From Singulisphaera acidiphila DSM 18658 (GTDB taxonomy: Bacteria > Planctomycetota > Planctomycetia > Isosphaerales > Isosphaeraceae), in NCBI RefSeq assembly GCF_000242455.2, contig NC_019892.1:4898001-4962000 (forward strand): a stretch of DNA of 64,000 bases. The letters are read 5' to 3'. The notes beneath the pieces are model-generated. The model made no database searches, had not been told where the DNA came from, and worked only from the letters and a program-made list of their open reading frames with translations. Positions 63,353 to 64,000 of this stretch are shown here, piece by piece (the stretch's first letter is position 1; the number at the start of each line of letters is the position of its first letter). The translations under genes were made by a program, and so were the position numbers.

Positions 63353-63460
63353 TGGTCCGCGCACGCACCTGAAATCCGAAAGCGCCGGACCCAGACGTTC
63401 GGCCTTCCCATCCCTCTCATAGCCAAGCCAGGCCAGGCCCGATTGTAAGGAAGACCGTCC

Positions 63461-64000
63461 ATGACCTCCCGCACAAAAATGAGAACGCTCGCCTCGTTCT
63501 GGCTCGCGATCGGCGCGGCCGGATCGGCCTTCGGCGGGGCGAACGAGCCGACGGCCAAGCCGGAGGCCGTGGAGTTCTTCGAAAAGAAGATCCGCCCGCT
63601 CCTGGCGGCCAACTGCTACACCTGTCACTCGGCCGATACCAACTCCAAGGGCGGCCTGCGGGTGGATGATCGGAATGGCCTGGTCGACGGCGGCAACAGC
63701 GGCCCGGCCGTCGTGCCCGGCAACCCCGAGGAGAGCCTGCTCATCCAGGCCGTGCGGCACAGCGACGACGCCCCCAAGATGCCGCCCAAGGCGAAGCTGA
63801 CCGACGAGCAGGTGGCCGACCTGACGCAATGGATCAAGGACGGGGCCGCCTGGCCGAGCGTGGGCCTGCCCGTCGCCGTGGGCAAGCCGAACGCCAAGTA
63901 CGAGCAGCTCAAGAAAGAGCACTGGGCCTGGCAGCCCTTGACGTCGCCGGCTGCCCCCCAGGTGGCCGATGCCTCCTGGCCGGCCGACACGATCGACGCA
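63461..64000 (+). CDS. Planctomycete cytochrome c (PSCyt1)-type protein, 3' end outside the window
   Basis: The frame is open from ATG 63461 to the end of the window (180 codons). A signal peptide (LASFWLAIGAAGSAFGGANE) precedes PLLAANCYTCHSAD, a c-type haem site with Cys52, Cys55 and His56. Further on, PGNPEESLLIQAVRHSDDAPKMPP and LTDEQVADLTQWIKDGAAWP match the C-terminal part of a PSCyt1 domain, with the methionine-proline segment that may ligate haem. Full-length relatives continue into DUF1549 and DUF1553. AAGGAAG precedes the start. It acts in the periplasm if the family holds. Confidence 0.88.
   Translation, partial: MTSRTKMRTLASFWLAIGAAGSAFGGANEPTAKPEAVEFFEKKIRPLLAANCYTCHSADTNSKGGLRVDDRNGLVDGGNSGPAVVPGNPEESLLIQAVRHSDDAPKMPPKAKLTDEQVADLTQWIKDGAAWPSVGLPVAVGKPNAKYEQLKKEHWAWQPLTSPAAPQVADASWPADTIDA

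Overview
The window looks like chromosomal DNA of a planctomycete, most probably of the Isosphaeraceae type. The base composition is GC-rich. It carries several gene families typical of that phylum: two DUF1559 pilin-like proteins with an H-x9-DG tail, a very large Ser/Thr kinase fused to WD40 repeats, planctomycete-type ECF sigma factors, an M56/BlaR-like peptidase with carboxypeptidase-regulatory-like domains, and the start of a planctomycete cytochrome-type (PSCyt) protein. The assignment rests on family content only; there is no rRNA or other marker in the window.

The left 36 kb is a polysaccharide and unusual-sugar region. At 142-14104, reading right, are an asparagine synthase, a GT4 glycosyltransferase, a sugar epimerase, a WecA/MraY-type initiating transferase, a GT2 enzyme with membrane helices, two methyltransferases, a GT39-like membrane protein and a GalE-like epimerase. 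Two identical 1167-bp IS630-family elements sit here in opposite orientation, each in a CTAG site with a TA duplication. The second replaces the last few codons of the WecA-like gene. rfbC and rfbB follow and converge on a 4-bp overlap; rfbA and rfbD are not in the window. At 16293-22446 two regulatory units interrupt the sugar genes: GntR-TauE-DUF1634, and BlaI with an M56 peptidase. Each has a palindromic operator candidate that I could read directly.

From 23001 to 34006 runs a tightly packed, probably single operon. It holds rfbF, rfbG and rfbH (CDP-3,6-dideoxy-4-ketohexose synthesis), an NAD-dependent reductase/epimerase, a GT2, a zinc-finger C-methyltransferase, a ThDP-dependent acetolactate-synthase-like enzyme, an HpcH/HpaI (CitE-like) lyase, an SDR and a dehydroquinate-synthase-like cyclase. 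The last four genes are not standard dideoxysugar genes. With rfbFGH they suggest a branched-chain, possibly carbocyclic, deoxysugar, and this is the most interesting part of the window. The operon has a promoter and an intrinsic-terminator-like hairpin in its leader, and it ends in an array of palindromic repeats that supplies the last gene's stop codon. A YbhN-like membrane protein and GmhB phosphatase follow.

The right 28 kb is mixed: an FHA protein, a small secreted protein, two ECF sigma factors, secreted proline-rich proteins, an ArsR regulator, a 1.5-kb stretch with no convincing gene, two DUF1559 plus lipoprotein pairs, the 1700-residue kinase, a beta-helix protein, an unrecognised secreted protein with four internal modules, an acyl-CoA synthetase (ADP-forming)/GNAT fusion and a cardiolipin synthase. 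No tRNA, rRNA or CRISPR was recognised.
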